Shown here: positions 15,268 through 24,620 of the stretch, piece after piece
Position numbering within the stretch: the stretch's first letter is position 1
Layout of the letters: every line of letters begins with the position of its first letter
Origin: Pseudomonadota bacterium
GTDB taxonomy: Bacteria > Pseudomonadota > Gammaproteobacteria > Steroidobacterales > Steroidobacteraceae
Direction: 5' to 3'
Length of the DNA: 64,000 bases
NCBI GenBank assembly: GCA_023417315.1
Contig: JAEZFW010000037.1
Coordinates: forward strand, 28,538-92,537
Made by a program: the position numbers and the translations under genes
The notes under the pieces: model-generated
What the model was told of the DNA's origin: nothing
Database searches by the model: none
Seen by the model: the letters and a program-made list of their open reading frames with translations, nothing else

Positions 15268-16488
15268 TTACTGCTTGCCGGCTCGAGCCCAGAACATGCC
15301 CGGCAGACCGACCATCTTCGAGAAGCCGAGCGCATCCGCGGCGGTCCACTCGCCGGCGGCCTCGCCATAGACACCTTTCGAGGCTGCCATGATCGAATAC
15401 GGCGAGGTGACGCCTTCCACGAAGGCATTGCCAGGACGATACAGCACCTTCACTTCGCCCGTGACGCGCGCTTGCGATGCAACGAACAGCGCTTCGATGT
15501 CGCGACACACGGGGTCGAGATGCTGCCCCTCGTGCACGAGATCTCCGTACGGACCGGAGAGCATCTCCTTGATGCGTTGTTGTCGACCGGTCATCACGAG
15601 CTTCTCCAACTCGCGATGTGCGCTGAGCAGGACTTCGGCTGCGGGCGCTTCGAACGCAACGCGACCCTTCGTGCCGATGATCGTATCGCCCAAGTGAATC
15701 CCACGACCCACGCCGAACTTTGCGCCAATGGTTTCGAGCTGCTCGATGATGCTGACGGCATCGTGCTTCACGCCGTCGAGACTGACAGGCACGCCTCGCT
15801 CGAAGCCGATGGTGTGCGACTCCGCGGGCTGAGGATTCGTGAACGCCGTTTTCGAAAGCACCCATGCGTGCTCGGGGATGCTGCCTTCGGAGGTGAGCGT
15901 TTCCTTGCCACCGATCGTGACGCCCCAGAGCCCGCGATTGATCGAGTAAGCGGCACCATAGGGCGGAATAGGAAGCTTCTTGTCCTCGAGGTACTTCAAC
16001 TGCTCGGGACGCTTGAATGCCTTGTCGCGAACGGGCGCAAGAATAGTGAGCTCGGGCGCGAGCGTGCGCAGTGCCACTTCGAAGCGGACCTGATCGTTGC
16101 CTGCAGCCGTGCAGCCGTGCGCAACGACCTTCGTGCCGATCTTGCGCGCGTATTCCGCAATGGTTTGCGCCTGCATGACGCGTTCTGCACCCACGCACAA
16201 CGGATACATCTGCCCACGCTTCACGTTGCCGATGATCAAATACTTGATCACCTGATCGAAGTAGGCCTCGCGCGCATCGATCTGAATATGATCCTGCGCG
16301 CCGAGCTCCCGCGAGCGCTTGGCGAGCACCTTGGCGGCATCCGCATCGATACCCCCCGTATCCACGGTGACGGTGACGATGGGACAACCATATGTCGCAC
16401 TCAGCCACGGCACGAGGAACGAGGTGTCCAAGCCGCCTGAGAATGCGAGAAGAATGGGATCGTTGCCGGATGGAAGGGTATCGGTCAT
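15268..16488 (-). CDS. argG: Argininosuccinate synthase
   Basis: 406-residue ATP-pyrophosphatase ligating citrulline and aspartate. The PP-loop is LAFSGGLDTSF near residue 14, followed by AHGCTAAGNDQVRFE and SINRGLWGVTIGG, all diagnostic of ArgG. Length is normal. It is the second gene of the cluster after argR, separated by a repeat cassette. A citrulline-generating deacetylase (ArgE) that would feed it is not in the window. Confidence 0.95.
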   Translation of the reverse strand: MTDTLPSGNDPILLAFSGGLDTSFLVPWLSATYGCPIVTVTVDTGGIDADAAKVLAKRSRELGAQDHIQIDAREAYFDQVIKYLIIGNVKRGQMYPLCVGAERVMQAQTIAEYARKIGTKVVAHGCTAAGNDQVRFEVALRTLAPELTILAPVRDKAFKRPEQLKYLEDKKLPIPPYGAAYSINRGLWGVTIGGKETLTSEGSIPEHAWVLSKTAFTNPQPAESHTIGFERGVPVSLDGVKHDAVSIIEQLETIGAKFGVGRGIHLGDTIIGTKGRVAFEAPAAEVLLSAHRELEKLVMTGRQQRIKEMLSGPYGDLVHEGQHLDPVCRDIEALFVASQARVTGEVKVLYRPGNAFVEGVTSPYSIMAASKGVYGEAAGEWTAADALGFSKMVGLPGMFWARAGKQ

Positions 16489-16502
16489 GGGTAGAAGAAG
16501 TT

Positions 16503-16590
16503 GATAGGGGATAGGGGATAGGGGATAGCTAGATCTAGGAAGGCTACGGAAGTCCGATCGACTATCCGCTATCGCCTATCCGCTATCCCC
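16503..16590. repeat. Intergenic inverted-arm cassette (word GGGGATAG)
   Basis: Left arm 16503-16530 is four GGGGATAG-like units (GATAGGGGATAGGGGATAGG...). Right arm 16561-16590 is four CTATCCSC units (ACTATCCGCTATCGCCTATC...). A ~30 bp centre separates them; the GTCAGA core is lost. The right arm runs into argR and encodes its last residues. Confidence 0.88.
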
Positions 16591-17045
16591 TTCTCGATTC
16601 TCGGGAAGATTTCGCGCAAGCGATCCACGAGCTTGCGTTGAGCGCGGCCATCCTCGGTCGCAAGAAAAATCGTATCGTCGCCCGAGATCGTGCCGACGAC
16701 CTCGGGCCAGTTGGATTTGTCGATCGCGACGGCAACGCTCTGGGCTGTGCCAGTAGTGGTCTTGAGAACCGTGAGCGACGACCCTGCCGTGCGGACATCT
16801 ACGACGAAGTTCGCGATGGCCTCGAAGTGATTGGTGGCGAGGGACGCATCGGGGACGATGTAGTGATCACCCGCCTTGGCAACACCGAGCTCGCGCAAGT
16901 CGCGGCTCACGCTCGACTGCGTCGCATCGAACCCATGCTTACGCAGAACCTTCACGAGCTCGTCCTGATTGCGCACGGTCGATTCGCGCAAGATGCGCAG
17001 AATCGCGGCACGTCTGGAGACGGACTGGTGGATTTCGGCGGACAT
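16569..17045 (-). CDS. argR: Arginine repressor ArgR
   Basis: 158-residue hexameric arginine-sensing repressor. The N-terminal winged helix has ATQSSVSRDLRELG with the conserved SRD recognition helix (about residues 42-55). The C-terminal oligomerisation and arginine-binding part has GTISGDDTIFLAT (about 118-130). The tail GIADRR and the stop codon are read from the GGGGATAG repeat arm, so the C terminus has been altered by the repeat. It is the first gene of a same-strand arginine cluster, with a two-box operator upstream that implies autoregulation and control of the operon. Confidence 0.95.
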   Translation of the reverse strand: MSAEIHQSVSRRAAILRILRESTVRNQDELVKVLRKHGFDATQSSVSRDLRELGVAKAGDHYIVPDASLATNHFEAIANFVVDVRTAGSSLTVLKTTTGTAQSVAVAIDKSNWPEVVGTISGDDTIFLATEDGRAQRKLVDRLREIFPRIEKGIADRR

Positions 17046-17091
17046 GTGAATGGGCTACGAGGTGCGGGCTACAGGCTGCGGTCGAAGAAGC

Positions 17092-17130
17092 TATGCATAA
17101 AAACGCGCGTACTGTGCATAATTATGCAGT
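17092..17130. promoter_or_regulatory. Tandem ARG-box operator upstream of argR
   Basis: A perfect 14-bp palindrome TGCATAATTATGCA (17115-17128) matches the ARG-box pattern TGAATWWWWATTCA with symmetric substitutions. A second, half-conserved copy TGCATAAAAACGCG begins at 17094, exactly 21 bp away. ArgR boxes classically occur as pairs with 21-bp centre spacing. A TTGACA hexamer on the minus strand (17134-17139) sits just upstream, so ArgR binding would block the argR-argG promoter. Confidence 0.75.
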
Positions 17131-17142
17131 AGGTGTCAATGG

Positions 17143-17251
17143 GATTCTGGGTACTGGGTGATTGGGTGCGGGGTACTGGCCAGAAGTAAGAGCGAACACG
17201 TCTCTGGCCAGTAACCCGATCACCCAGTACCCAACAAACCAGTTACCCGAT
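17143..17251. repeat. Intergenic inverted-arm cassette (word GGGTACTGGGTGATT)
   Basis: Left arm 17143-17186 (GATTCTGGGTACTGGGTGAT..., ending TACTGGCCAGAAG) and right arm 17201-17251 (TCTCTGGCCAGTAACCCGAT...). Core GGCCAGAAGTAAGAGCG. It lies between argR and the convergent end of rarD. Confidence 0.88.
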
Positions 17252-17256
17252 TGCCC

Positions 17257-18159
17257 TTACGCCATCCGTCGCGCTCGCCACACCCCATCCGCTGCATAGA
17301 TCGCGAGTGCGGTCCAAATGAGGCTGAAGCCGATCACGCGCGGTCCAGCGAACGGTTCGCGGAACACGAGCACCGCGAGGAGGAGCTGCATCGTAGGACC
17401 GATGTACTGCAGCAGGCCGACGGTGGAATAGGGAATGCGCCGTGCGCCAAAGGCGAACAATACGAGTGGGATCGCCGTCAGTGGACCGCCGAGAATCAAG
17501 AGGAAGTCCATCGTGAAGCCCTCGTGACCCAGCGTCCCGCGTCCCGCGATCTCGCACCAAATGAGATAAGCGAGTCCGATCGGCAGCAGCAAGAGGGTCT
17601 CACTCGCGAAGCCCGCGAGCGCATCGACGCGCACGACCTTGCGAACGAGTCCATAGAGCCCGAACGTGAACGCGAGCGTGAGTGCGATCCAGGGTGGGTG
17701 TCCGGCGCTCCACGTGAGATAGCTCACGCCGGCCGCTGCAATGGCGACGGCTGTCCATTGCACGGGATTCAGCCGCTCCCGCAGTACGACTACGCCCAGC
17801 ACGACGTTCAGCAGGGGATTGATGAAGTACCCGAGGCTCGTTTCGACGACACGTTCGGTGGCGATGCCGTAAATATAGGTCGTCCAGTTCGCACTGATGA
17901 GCGCGGCGCTCGTTACCAATCGCCAACGGACTCCTGGAGTCGAAAGCGCCTCGCGCACGCCACTGAGCTCGCGTCGGAGCAGCAGCCAGCCGAGTGCGAA
18001 CAAACACCCCCAAACGAGACGGTGCGCGGTGACCTGCAAGACGGGCACCCGCTCGAGCGCTTTCAAGTAAAGCGGCAAGAGGCCCCAAATGAAGAAAGCG
18101 CCGGCTGCAGACGCAAGCCCGCGCAGATCGAGCGAGGAGGTTGGAGGTTGGGTGGTCAC
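17257..18159 (-). CDS. rarD: RarD-like EamA-family permease
   Basis: 300-residue inner-membrane protein of the drug/metabolite transporter superfamily. Hydrophobicity supports ten transmembrane helices arranged as two EamA repeats. Diagnostic RarD phrases are GAFFIWGLLPLYLKAL at the start, HRLVWG, NWTTYIYGI, SLGYFINPLLNVVLG and STVGLLQYIGPTMQLLL. RarD was named for a chloramphenicol-related phenotype; its natural substrate is not established. Confidence 0.9.
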   Translation of the reverse strand: MTTQPPTSSLDLRGLASAAGAFFIWGLLPLYLKALERVPVLQVTAHRLVWGCLFALGWLLLRRELSGVREALSTPGVRWRLVTSAALISANWTTYIYGIATERVVETSLGYFINPLLNVVLGVVVLRERLNPVQWTAVAIAAAGVSYLTWSAGHPPWIALTLAFTFGLYGLVRKVVRVDALAGFASETLLLLPIGLAYLIWCEIAGRGTLGHEGFTMDFLLILGGPLTAIPLVLFAFGARRIPYSTVGLLQYIGPTMQLLLAVLVFREPFAGPRVIGFSLIWTALAIYAADGVWRARRMA

Positions 18160-18310
18160 AGGGGATGACAGATTACAGACTCTGCTGTCGTTACGAGAAG
18201 GCGCAGCTATCCCACGACTCCGGCACTACACCCACTCAGCAACCGATCCGACAACGCGAACATCTCCGCGTGTCGTGCGTTGGTGCTCAGTCGCAGAACC
18301 GCGTACCTTC

Positions 18311-18338
18311 TTGTCCGTCACTGTCACCGTCACCTCAC
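18311..18338 (-). repeat. Single repeat arm upstream of the NUDIX gene
   Basis: TTGTCCGTCACTGTCACCGT... is a right-type arm of the GTGAC word family that ends at the ATG of the NUDIX gene. The 18160-18310 stretch contains no convincing partner arm (a weak GGTCAC..GATGACAG lies at 18152-18170) and no gene. Confidence 0.5.
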
Positions 18339-18953
18339 ATGGCTACCACTCTCGAGATCGCTCGGCGCCTGCTCGCCCTATCGCAGACAGGACTGCATTT
18401 TTGCCAAGAGGAATACGATCGCGAGCGCTATCGAGAAGTCGCGGATCTCGCGGCGCGTCTACTCTCGCTGGAATCCTCGCAGACAACGCAACAATTGCAC
18501 GCGGCCTGGTTCATCGAGGATGGCTACGCGACACCCAAGGTCGATGTGCGAGGGGCCTGCTTTCGCGAAGGGCAAGTGTTGCTTGTCCGAGAACGCATCG
18601 ATGACAAATGGACACTCCCTGGCGGATGGGCGGACGTGAACGATACGCCCTCGCATGCGGTGGAGAAGGAGATCGAACAGGAGTCCGGTTTCACCGCGCG
18701 CGCCGTCAAGCTCGCGGCCGTCTTCGATCGCAACAAGCACAATCATCCAGCCTATCTATTCCACGTCTGGAAGATGTTCTTCATCTGCGACATTACGGGC
18801 GGCGAAGCGCGCGGCAGCTATGAGACAACGGACGTGCGATTCTTCGATCTCGATAAACTCCCCGGGCTTTCGACAGGCCGAACGACGGAAGCGCAGATCC
18901 GGCGGATGTATGAGCACCACCGCAATCGGGCGATGCAAACTGAGTTCGATTGA
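18339..18953 (+). CDS. NUDIX hydrolase with Nudix_hydro_N-type domain
   Basis: 204 residues. The first ~60 residues (EIARRLLALSQTGLHF..., YDRERYREVADLAARLL) match the helical N-terminal domain found on ADP-ribose pyrophosphatase-like NUDIX proteins. The catalytic region has WTLPGGWADV and a NUDIX box that deviates from GX5EX7REUXEEXGU: the first Glu is Asp and the REUXEE core reads KEIEQE. One metal-binding Glu is thus Gln. It is followed by FDRNKHNHPAYLFHVWKMFF. The start at 18339 (MATTLEIARRL) begins the domain; the frame is open upstream only through repeat sequence. Substrate unknown. Confidence 0.8.
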   Translation: MATTLEIARRLLALSQTGLHFCQEEYDRERYREVADLAARLLSLESSQTTQQLHAAWFIEDGYATPKVDVRGACFREGQVLLVRERIDDKWTLPGGWADVNDTPSHAVEKEIEQESGFTARAVKLAAVFDRNKHNHPAYLFHVWKMFFICDITGGEARGSYETTDVRFFDLDKLPGLSTGRTTEAQIRRMYEHHRNRAMQTEFD

Positions 18954-18956
18954 ACT

Positions 18957-19067
18957 GTCATGTAAGTAATGGGAGTGACGTAAGTGATGGAGACCAGAGA
19001 AGAGCGCACGAAGCGCGCTTCTGACCTACATCACATTCATCACCTGTATCACTTCCATCACTCGCAC
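18957..19067. repeat. Intergenic inverted-arm cassette (word GTGATGGAAGTGATGTAGG)
   Basis: Left arm 18957-19006 (GTCATGTAAGTAATGGGAGT..., ending AGACCAGAGAAGAGCG) and right arm 19014-19067 (CGCGCTTCTGACCTACATCA...). It separates the converging ends of the NUDIX gene and tamB. Core CCAGAGAAGAGCG/CGCGCTTCTGACC. Confidence 0.88.
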
Positions 19068-22000
19068 TCAGCGCTCGATGGTGTACTCCAGATCCGCGCT
19101 CTGCGCCTCGCCCGACTCCGTCCTGAATACCCAACGATCGCTGATCGTGTAGCGCAGCTTGAGCGTGTTGATCGACTCGGTGAGAGAGATGCCGTAGCTG
19201 ATGAACAAGCGCGGCGAGAGAAACTTCCCGAGCACGAGTGACGGATTCGCTTCACCCGATGCATTGATGTAGTTCTCGACTCCGACCTCCTCGATGCCGA
19301 GGCGCCGGCCGATCTGCGAGGCGAGAAAGCCGCCGCCCTGTAATGCCAAGGTGTCGCTCGGAGAGCTCAACGTGTTGGCATCGCCCGCGGCCGAAGCGTT
19401 GAGCGGCTTACCCACGAGCAGATAGGAGGCGATCTGCGTTTGCGGCATAGACGGATCGGAGAAGAACGTGAGCCGCGGTTCTTGCAGCGTGCCGCGGACA
19501 TTCAGGCCGACCGTGACCGTCTCGATGCGACGTCGAGCCTCGATGTCGAGGCCAGGATCTTCGAGCGGGGCGTTGTTGAAGAGCAGCTGCCCGCGGGTGA
19601 TCTCGAGCTCTTGTCCGTACGCTTCGTAACGCCCTTCCGCAATCCGCAGCTCGCCTTGACCCGTATTCGCAGCGCCGGTGCGGATATTGGTCGTGACTGC
19701 GCCTTGGATCCGCGCCTGCAGGCCGAACGCATTCACGCGCACATCCTCGCCCATCAGTACTCTCACTTCACTTTGTACGGTGAAACGGCCGTCTCGCTCG
19801 GCGGGATGCTCACCGACATAGCGGGCATCGCTCGATGGGCCGACCGCACCGGAGAGACGAGCAGGTTGTATGCGCGCGCTCGGGATCGCGACGTCGCCGC
19901 GCACGCGCATCGTGTTGTCGTTGATCTCGAACCTCAGATCTGGCGAGGCGATGATGCGGTATTCCGGCAGATCCGCGATGAGTAGATCGTTCCCACGCAG
20001 CCGCATTTCCCCCGTCGATGCCCCATTGCGCCACGCGAGATTTCCATCGACCTGGAGGCGACCTTCTCCAGCATTACCCGTGCCTTGAAACTCGAGTCGC
20101 GGACCGTCGAGCAACGCGACCAGATCGAGGTCTCGTAAAGCAAAGTTTGCCCGGTAAGAATCGAGCTCGGCATCGGAGAGCTCGATTCGACCGTTGATCT
20201 CCGGACGCGCCAGCGTGCCCGCAAGTCGCCCGGTCCCCGTCAGCAGGCCCGCGGCGCGATCGACCTCCGGAAACACGAGCGGCAAGAGGTTCGCATCGGC
20301 TGCGCGAGCACGCACATCGCCCGAGAGCGGCAACTGCGAGAGGTCATTGCTGCCATCGCGATCGAGCTGCAGGTTCGTATGCAAGAACGTATCGGTGAAC
20401 GCCTGCACGCCGAAGGACAAGGTGATGCGTTCGGGTATCGCAACCAAATGCATGCCGCCCGTGCCGAGATTCAATGTCTCGGACTCGGCGCCTGGCGGAC
20501 GATAAATGATCGCGGCGTCGCTGATCTTCATGCCTGCTTCGCCCTGCCAGGGTTGCTGCGGGCTACCGAACGCTCGTGCACTGCCTTCGATGCGGCCTGC
20601 ATACTCGACTTCGACGTTCGTCGATGGCAATACGGTCGCAAGCGGAATTTCGTAGCCCGACACAGTGGCTTCCCACTGGCCGCCCTGTTCCCATTGCCCG
20701 CCGGCGCAGAGGCGACCGGCGGCGATGGCCAAGCAGAAATTGCTCAAGGACGCTCGATCGATACCCATCACGAGCGACGCTGGCTCTACGATCGTGAGCT
20801 TCTGAGCGGGATGCCCGCGGACGAGCTGCGCGGATGCGATCGTCCCAGTCCACGTTTGCTGATCGTACTTACCCGCGAGCTGCATCTCGGCACGCGGGGC
20901 GACATCGGTGCGCTCGGCGACACCGATGGCATCGATCGCGATCCGATGCTCGAGCGCCGTACCATCTCCGCGGACGTGCAATGAATCGAGCACCTGCGCG
21001 CCGCGACCGAATCGGCGAGCATTGATGAACAAGCGAGACACCCGCGAGTTCGTGGCATCGAGATCCGCTTCGATCGCGAGCGTCTCGGCTGACCACTCGC
21101 CGTAGCGCAAGTCTCCGCCGTTCACGTCCGCTAAGATGTATGGCGCACGTTTATCGCCTCGCAGGACGCCCGAGGATGTAAGCGTGCCGGCTGCGCCAGG
21201 TATCAGTCGATCGAGCGATCGCGTACTGAAGCTCCATTGCGCATCGATCGTGTTCGCAAGCTGTGCTTGTAAGTCGAGCTTCGCCGCCCCGAGCGCGACG
21301 TGCACATCGCGCAAGTCCCATCGATCTGCATTCCGCGCAATAGCTCCTGAGCCGCGTAACGGCTGATCGCGAAGCATGCCCCGCACATCCGCTAGCGTGA
21401 GGTCGAAGGCTGCCTGCTTGTCGAGACCTGTGCCGGATGCATCGGCTTTGAAGCTGATGCGCCCTGGAAATCTCTCGAACATGGCACCGACATCTACATC
21501 GCGCGCATCGGTGGCGACAGTCCAGCGGCGTGGCTGCGCGAACTCGAGCGTGGCGCTGCCGGTGGCGCGACCGTCCAGAGCGGCGAGCTCGTACTTCGAG
21601 ATGGCGAGCGACTCTTTGTTCAACACGCCATCGGCAGTGCCTTCAGTCGTCGGAATGTTGGGCCCATCGATCTGCGCGCGCACGACAAAATCGTAGGGGA
21701 GAATGCCGCGCAGCTCTGCCTCTCCAAGCGAGCTGTGCACGAGCGGTTCCTCGCGCAAGGGCCATTGCAGATCCGTCCACCGTGCGATGAGATCGAGATG
21801 CGGCCTATCGTTTCCGAATGTGAGCGCACCGTTCGCCGATACACGTGCGGGCGAAGCAGGAAGCGTGAAATTGCTGGAGTCGATCTGGAGCACTCGATCC
21901 GAAAACGAGCCGCGCGCGTCGACGCCAATCGAGTCGAGGTCCCACTCTGGAATGCTGAACTGCCCGGATGCGCGGATCCCTTCGCGTTCCACCTCCACAT

Positions 22001-22820
22001 CGAGTGCGATCGCGGCGAACGATAGCGCTGGATTCTCCAGCCACGGGTCGAGCGTGAAGGAAGGCGAGCTCACCTTGCCGGTAAGCTGCCAGTCCGTCTC
22101 CTCGCGCACGAAAATGCCGTTCGCAGCGATCTGATTCGGTTCCTCCACCGTGCCTTCGATCGTCATCCGATCGAGATCGCCGCCAAGCTTCGCTCGCAAT
22201 GCGACCGTGAGATCGGGCTGCAGCTCGAAAGTACCTTGCGTCTCGAGCGCGATGCCAAGCGGCCGCGCTGCGGTCAAGCGCAGCGAGCCCGTCGCAGCGA
22301 ACCGATCCGCGTCTACGACGAAGCGGCGCACTCGCAGCCGATCCGAGCGAATCGTGACGCGCCCTCGAATCTCGTTGGCCTCGACCGTCTTGCCATCGAC
22401 ATGCACATATCGGACGTTGCTGATCCGCGCGCCTCGAACATCTATCCGAACGAAGGGTGGCAAGAAGCGCGGTGGCCGATCCGGGGGAGGCATATCGGCT
22501 TCACGCAGCCGCACCTCGACATCGCGCGCCGTGAACGATCCTGTCCGAATCGTCTGCAGGAGCAGACCGCGCATTTGCGGATCGATGTGAATGTCGTGTG
22601 CAACGACGTACACGCGCGGATGGTTCAGCTCGAACCGCGTGACGGTCAGCGGGCCCGCGAACGAGCCGCTCACGCCTTCGATGCGAACGCCGATGCGCTC
22701 CAGTCGATTGAGTTGGTTCGCCACGAGCGAGACGCCGAGTGGCGTGTACAAGAGCAGCGCCACTGCCACGATCGGCAGAAGCAGGAGCAGCGCAACGCCG
22801 ATGAGTATCCGCTTGCGCAT
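19068..22820 (-). CDS. tamB: TamB, inner-membrane-anchored translocation/assembly module subunit
   Basis: 1250-residue AsmA-superfamily protein that spans the periplasm and works with TamA in outer-membrane biogenesis; AsmA-like proteins are also implicated in phospholipid transfer. One N-terminal signal-anchor helix (ILIGVALLLLLPIVAVALLL) is followed by a very long repetitive beta-strand region. The conserved C-terminal TamB (DUF490) domain has GEGRYEAYGQELEITRG, LLFNNAPLEDPGLDIEA and the end LRYTISDRWVFRTESG. Its ATG directly follows the tamA stop (TAGATG). Confidence 0.93.
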   Translation of the reverse strand: MRKRILIGVALLLLLPIVAVALLLYTPLGVSLVANQLNRLERIGVRIEGVSGSFAGPLTVTRFELNHPRVYVVAHDIHIDPQMRGLLLQTIRTGSFTARDVEVRLREADMPPPDRPPRFLPPFVRIDVRGARISNVRYVHVDGKTVEANEIRGRVTIRSDRLRVRRFVVDADRFAATGSLRLTAARPLGIALETQGTFELQPDLTVALRAKLGGDLDRMTIEGTVEEPNQIAANGIFVREETDWQLTGKVSSPSFTLDPWLENPALSFAAIALDVEVEREGIRASGQFSIPEWDLDSIGVDARGSFSDRVLQIDSSNFTLPASPARVSANGALTFGNDRPHLDLIARWTDLQWPLREEPLVHSSLGEAELRGILPYDFVVRAQIDGPNIPTTEGTADGVLNKESLAISKYELAALDGRATGSATLEFAQPRRWTVATDARDVDVGAMFERFPGRISFKADASGTGLDKQAAFDLTLADVRGMLRDQPLRGSGAIARNADRWDLRDVHVALGAAKLDLQAQLANTIDAQWSFSTRSLDRLIPGAAGTLTSSGVLRGDKRAPYILADVNGGDLRYGEWSAETLAIEADLDATNSRVSRLFINARRFGRGAQVLDSLHVRGDGTALEHRIAIDAIGVAERTDVAPRAEMQLAGKYDQQTWTGTIASAQLVRGHPAQKLTIVEPASLVMGIDRASLSNFCLAIAAGRLCAGGQWEQGGQWEATVSGYEIPLATVLPSTNVEVEYAGRIEGSARAFGSPQQPWQGEAGMKISDAAIIYRPPGAESETLNLGTGGMHLVAIPERITLSFGVQAFTDTFLHTNLQLDRDGSNDLSQLPLSGDVRARAADANLLPLVFPEVDRAAGLLTGTGRLAGTLARPEINGRIELSDAELDSYRANFALRDLDLVALLDGPRLEFQGTGNAGEGRLQVDGNLAWRNGASTGEMRLRGNDLLIADLPEYRIIASPDLRFEINDNTMRVRGDVAIPSARIQPARLSGAVGPSSDARYVGEHPAERDGRFTVQSEVRVLMGEDVRVNAFGLQARIQGAVTTNIRTGAANTGQGELRIAEGRYEAYGQELEITRGQLLFNNAPLEDPGLDIEARRRIETVTVGLNVRGTLQEPRLTFFSDPSMPQTQIASYLLVGKPLNASAAGDANTLSSPSDTLALQGGGFLASQIGRRLGIEEVGVENYINASGEANPSLVLGKFLSPRLFISYGISLTESINTLKLRYTISDRWVFRTESGEAQSADLEYTIER

Positions 22821-24614
22821 CTAGAACTGAGTCGAGATATACAAGTGCAGGCGCGGACTGCGCCCCGACTCGGACAGTGCTTGCGCGACGTCGACGCCGA
22901 AGCTCGCGACGGCGATGCGATAGCGCACACCGAGTCCGACCGAGTATTCGAGCTCCAGATCCGAGAACTCATCGAAGGCGTTACCGATATCGTAGAAGGC
23001 GGCGATGCCGAAGTTTCGAGGCAGATCCCGTACGACTTCGATCGTGCCAGTTGCAAGGTGACGCCCGCCGACTCTCTGACCCGCGACTTCCGGAGACAAC
23101 TCGTTCAAACCGAAACCGCGCACGCTGCGCTCGCCGCCTGCGAAAAAGCGCTGCGAGGCGGGGAGCTCGGAGAAGTCTGCCACGCGGCTCGCGCCGAACT
23201 CTCCTCGCAGATGCAGGTGCCATAGATCGGATAAATCGAAGTAACGCTCGGCGAGCAAGCGTAGCTGGATGAAGGAGGCGTCCGAGCCCAGTGTGCTCGG
23301 TGAGCCGCGCAGCTCGGCGTAGAAATAGTAGGGACGAACGCGTCCGCCGACGATGTAACTCGGAAGCGTCGAGTAGCTGATCCCCGGAATCAGATAGAAG
23401 TCCTCCTGACGGATAAATCCCCCGGTCGGCAAGTTCGTCACTGGATCGATCTCTCGAGTCGATGTTCGTTCGTTCGACAGCCGCAAGAACAACACGCGTT
23501 GCCAGCGTCCGAGCGCTTCGGTGAGCCCGGCACCGATCTCTTGGCGTTCGCTCAACGTATCGCCGCGCTCTTCTTCGGTGATCGCAGCGGTGAATTCGAG
23601 CTTCTCGAGCGCGACGTCCATCACCGGGATCACATAGCGCCCGCCGATCTGTTTGAGCACCGATGAGCCGATGAGCTCGACTTTGGCGCGATGCCCCCAT
23701 TCATTCACGCGACGATTGTCCCAGGTGAAGCGTCCGCGAACCCGTGTGTCCGTGCCGTAACCTACGCTCGTCGCGAAGCGATGCTTCTTGTTGGGCTCCG
23801 CAGTGATCGTCACCGGAACGGTTCGTGCCGTCCGATCAGGTTCGCCGCTTTCGATGTCTACGGTCGAGAAGTACAGGCTGTCATCGAGTACGTACTGCGT
23901 TCGCAGCATCGAGTCGAGTGTGTAGGGATCGCCCTCTCTCATCCTCAACATGCGCCGCATGGATTCATCGTTGATCACATCCTGCGCAATCGTGATCTCG
24001 CCGTACGTAAAGCGCTCGCCGGTCTCGAGCACGATGGTGGCGGTGGCGCGACGCTCGGTGCGATTGATCAGGAGCTCGCTTTCGGTGAGCCGCGCATCGA
24101 GGTAGCCCTGATTCTTCGCTGCGCGCAGCAGATTGCCTTTAACGCGTTCGAACGTGCCGTGATTCAGACGGAGCCCAGGCTTGAGCTCTTGCGCCTCGAT
24201 GATTTCGCGAAGCGCGCGAATGTCCGCGCCCGGGCCGGTCACCCTGATATCGACTTCCGAGAGGCGTACCGGGCGGCCGGGTCGCACGTGAATCGTCACG
24301 GTCCAGCTCTCGTCTTGCTGCGCGACATCGAACGTGATTTCCGGCTCGTAGTAGCCGAGGGGCGCGAGCGCCTCGCGCGTCTCGGCGACGATCCGCCGTT
24401 GCAGGCGCGACATCGTCTCAGGCGATACCTCACGATCTGCGTATCGCGTGAGACTCAAGAACGCACGAATGTTCGTTTCGACGGCCGGGGTCACGTCCGG
24501 GATATCGATCTGAACACGGGCAAGCGCGGGCTGGGCGATGGCCAGCGCGATAGATAGACAAATGAATCCGGCGATTCCTCGCAGCGAACGACCTGGTCGA
24601 TCGGCCCGCTGCAC
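22821..24614 (-). CDS. tamA: TamA, Omp85-family outer-membrane protein
   Basis: 597-residue Omp85 protein. A signal peptide (FICLSIALAIAQPALA) leads into about three POTRA domains (residues ~35-270), then a 16-strand barrel ending HLYISTQF. Omp85 motifs in the barrel include FFAGGERSVRGFGLNEL (the VRGF loop 6 motif) near residue 500. Together with TamB it forms the translocation and assembly module. The two genes are directly adjacent, with 7 bp to the next upstream gene's stop, so all three may be one transcript. Confidence 0.93.
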   Translation of the reverse strand: MQRADRPGRSLRGIAGFICLSIALAIAQPALARVQIDIPDVTPAVETNIRAFLSLTRYADREVSPETMSRLQRRIVAETREALAPLGYYEPEITFDVAQQDESWTVTIHVRPGRPVRLSEVDIRVTGPGADIRALREIIEAQELKPGLRLNHGTFERVKGNLLRAAKNQGYLDARLTESELLINRTERRATATIVLETGERFTYGEITIAQDVINDESMRRMLRMREGDPYTLDSMLRTQYVLDDSLYFSTVDIESGEPDRTARTVPVTITAEPNKKHRFATSVGYGTDTRVRGRFTWDNRRVNEWGHRAKVELIGSSVLKQIGGRYVIPVMDVALEKLEFTAAITEEERGDTLSERQEIGAGLTEALGRWQRVLFLRLSNERTSTREIDPVTNLPTGGFIRQEDFYLIPGISYSTLPSYIVGGRVRPYYFYAELRGSPSTLGSDASFIQLRLLAERYFDLSDLWHLHLRGEFGASRVADFSELPASQRFFAGGERSVRGFGLNELSPEVAGQRVGGRHLATGTIEVVRDLPRNFGIAAFYDIGNAFDEFSDLELEYSVGLGVRYRIAVASFGVDVAQALSESGRSPRLHLYISTQF

Positions 24615-24620
24615 GAGGGT

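Noticed and set aside
15221..16408. A 395-residue minus-strand frame over argG
   Set aside because: Frame-shifted shadow of argG, rich in Arg and Ser; argG is unambiguous.
19440..20984. Long plus-strand open frames opposite tamB
   Set aside because: They are antisense shadows of tamB, Arg-rich or with no protein-like domains, and tamB itself has clear family sequence.
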